In this document: positions 63,563 to 64,000 of the stretch, piece by piece
How the letters are laid out: the number at the start of each line of letters is the position of its first letter
Position numbering within the stretch: the stretch's first letter is position 1
From: Thunnus maccoyii
Lineage: Eukaryota; Chordata; Actinopteri; Scombriformes; Scombridae
Direction of reading: 5' to 3'
NCBI RefSeq assembly: GCF_910596095.1
Contig: NC_056551.1
Span: 13,967,501 to 14,031,500, forward strand
DNA: 64,000 bases
Notes under the pieces: generated by a model
What the model was told of the DNA's origin: nothing
Databases searched by the model: none
The model's input: only the letters and a program-made list of their open reading frames with translations
Program-made: the position numbers and the translations under genes

Positions 63563-63967
63563 CTACAGGTAGGTGTCGTGCTCTGCACTGCTCAGGCTCT
63601 CTTTGGACCCTTGTACGGTCATGTGTTTGAGGAGAGGTGAAGGGGCACCGGGAGGAGGGTAAGGATTAACAATCTCATGTGGTGGTAGGATTGTTTTCTT
63701 CTGCTTTTCCTCTTTAGTCTTTTTACTGTCCTTGGCATCCTCCACTGTCTCCCCATCTGTCTTGACTGCCAGGGGAGACTCCACGATGATGGTGGGCCTC
63801 TGTCTCAGGTCCTGGCGGCTGGGTGGCTCGGCGGTCATGATGGCCTTGGCGCCGTGCATCCTGGGAGGGGATTTACAGTGCAGATCTCCATGAGACTCCT
63901 TCCAGCGCCGCAGCTGAGCGTTGTGTTCCTTCTCGATGTCTTTCTCAGACACGGGCAACTCTATGAT
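63563..63967 (-). CDS. C-terminal exon of an unidentified gene (partial)
   Basis: A minus-strand frame opens after a good acceptor (TTTCAG at 63973-63968) and runs 134 residues to TAG at 63565-63563. It begins IIELPVSEKDIEKEHNAQLR. The sequence is hydrophilic, with a Lys/Glu-rich stretch (KDSKKTKEEKQKK) and a proline-rich patch (VNPYPPPGAPSPLLKH), and looks like a disordered cytoplasmic tail. It ends HDTYL: Thr at -2 and Leu at the end fit a class I PDZ-binding motif, which would suit a membrane receptor, channel or adhesion protein. I do not recognise the family. Phase at the acceptor is taken as 0. The remaining exons lie beyond 64000. Confidence 0.65.
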   Translation of the reverse strand: MIELPVSEKDIEKEHNAQLRRWKESHGDLHCKSPPRMHGAKAIMTAEPPSRQDLRQRPTIIVESPLAVKTDGETVEDAKDSKKTKEEKQKKTILPPHEIVNPYPPPGAPSPLLKHMTVQGSKESLSSAEHDTYL

Positions 63968-64000
63968 CTGAAACACAGAGAGAGAACAAGCAAGAATGCC

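Overview
The window is vertebrate nuclear DNA and reads as a ray-finned fish (teleost) chromosome. The genes are split by short GT-AG introns, the proteins are vertebrate orthologues, the apelin receptor carries a tail I recall from fish Aplnr, and the intergenic DNA is AT-rich with CA/GT microsatellites and short inverted-repeat transposons of kinds common in teleosts. Nothing prokaryotic or viral is visible. Family names rest on recalled human and fish sequences, not on a search.

All recognisable genes lie on the minus strand, head to tail. From low to high coordinate: (1) an OSBP2/ORP4-type oxysterol-binding protein gene, 2426-12921, 14 coding exons, 743 residues; (2) a V-ATPase V0 subunit a gene closest to isoform a2, 18672-29467, 20 coding exons, 846 residues; (3) nfkbil1, 33314-36094, 4 coding exons, 363 residues; (4) an intronless apelin receptor gene, 44077-45147, 356 residues, with a TATA box just upstream; (5) the last coding exon, 63563-63967, of a gene that continues past the window and that I could not name. 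Each exon set keeps frame across its junctions and ends in a stop.

Between genes: 1-2425 is AT-rich sequence without a gene. 13.0-18.6 kb holds GT microsatellites, a GGGGACA-type repeat and a composite dispersed repeat. 29.5-33.3 kb holds a 600-bp direct duplication around a degenerate GGGCAC-rich repeat. 36.1-44.0 kb holds several inverted-repeat elements and one unexplained GC-richer block. 45.3-63.5 kb is an 18-kb stretch with no recognisable gene.

The genes do not form one pathway: sterol/PI4P exchange at ER-Golgi contacts (osbp2), organelle acidification (atp6v0a2), a nuclear ankyrin-repeat regulator (nfkbil1) and a cell-surface peptide receptor for vessel and heart development (aplnr). 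I found no convincing new biological system. The strangest parts are layered mobile-element structures around nfkbil1: a truncated LINE nested in a hAT-like element, fold-back repeat copies on both sides of the gene, and the local duplication.
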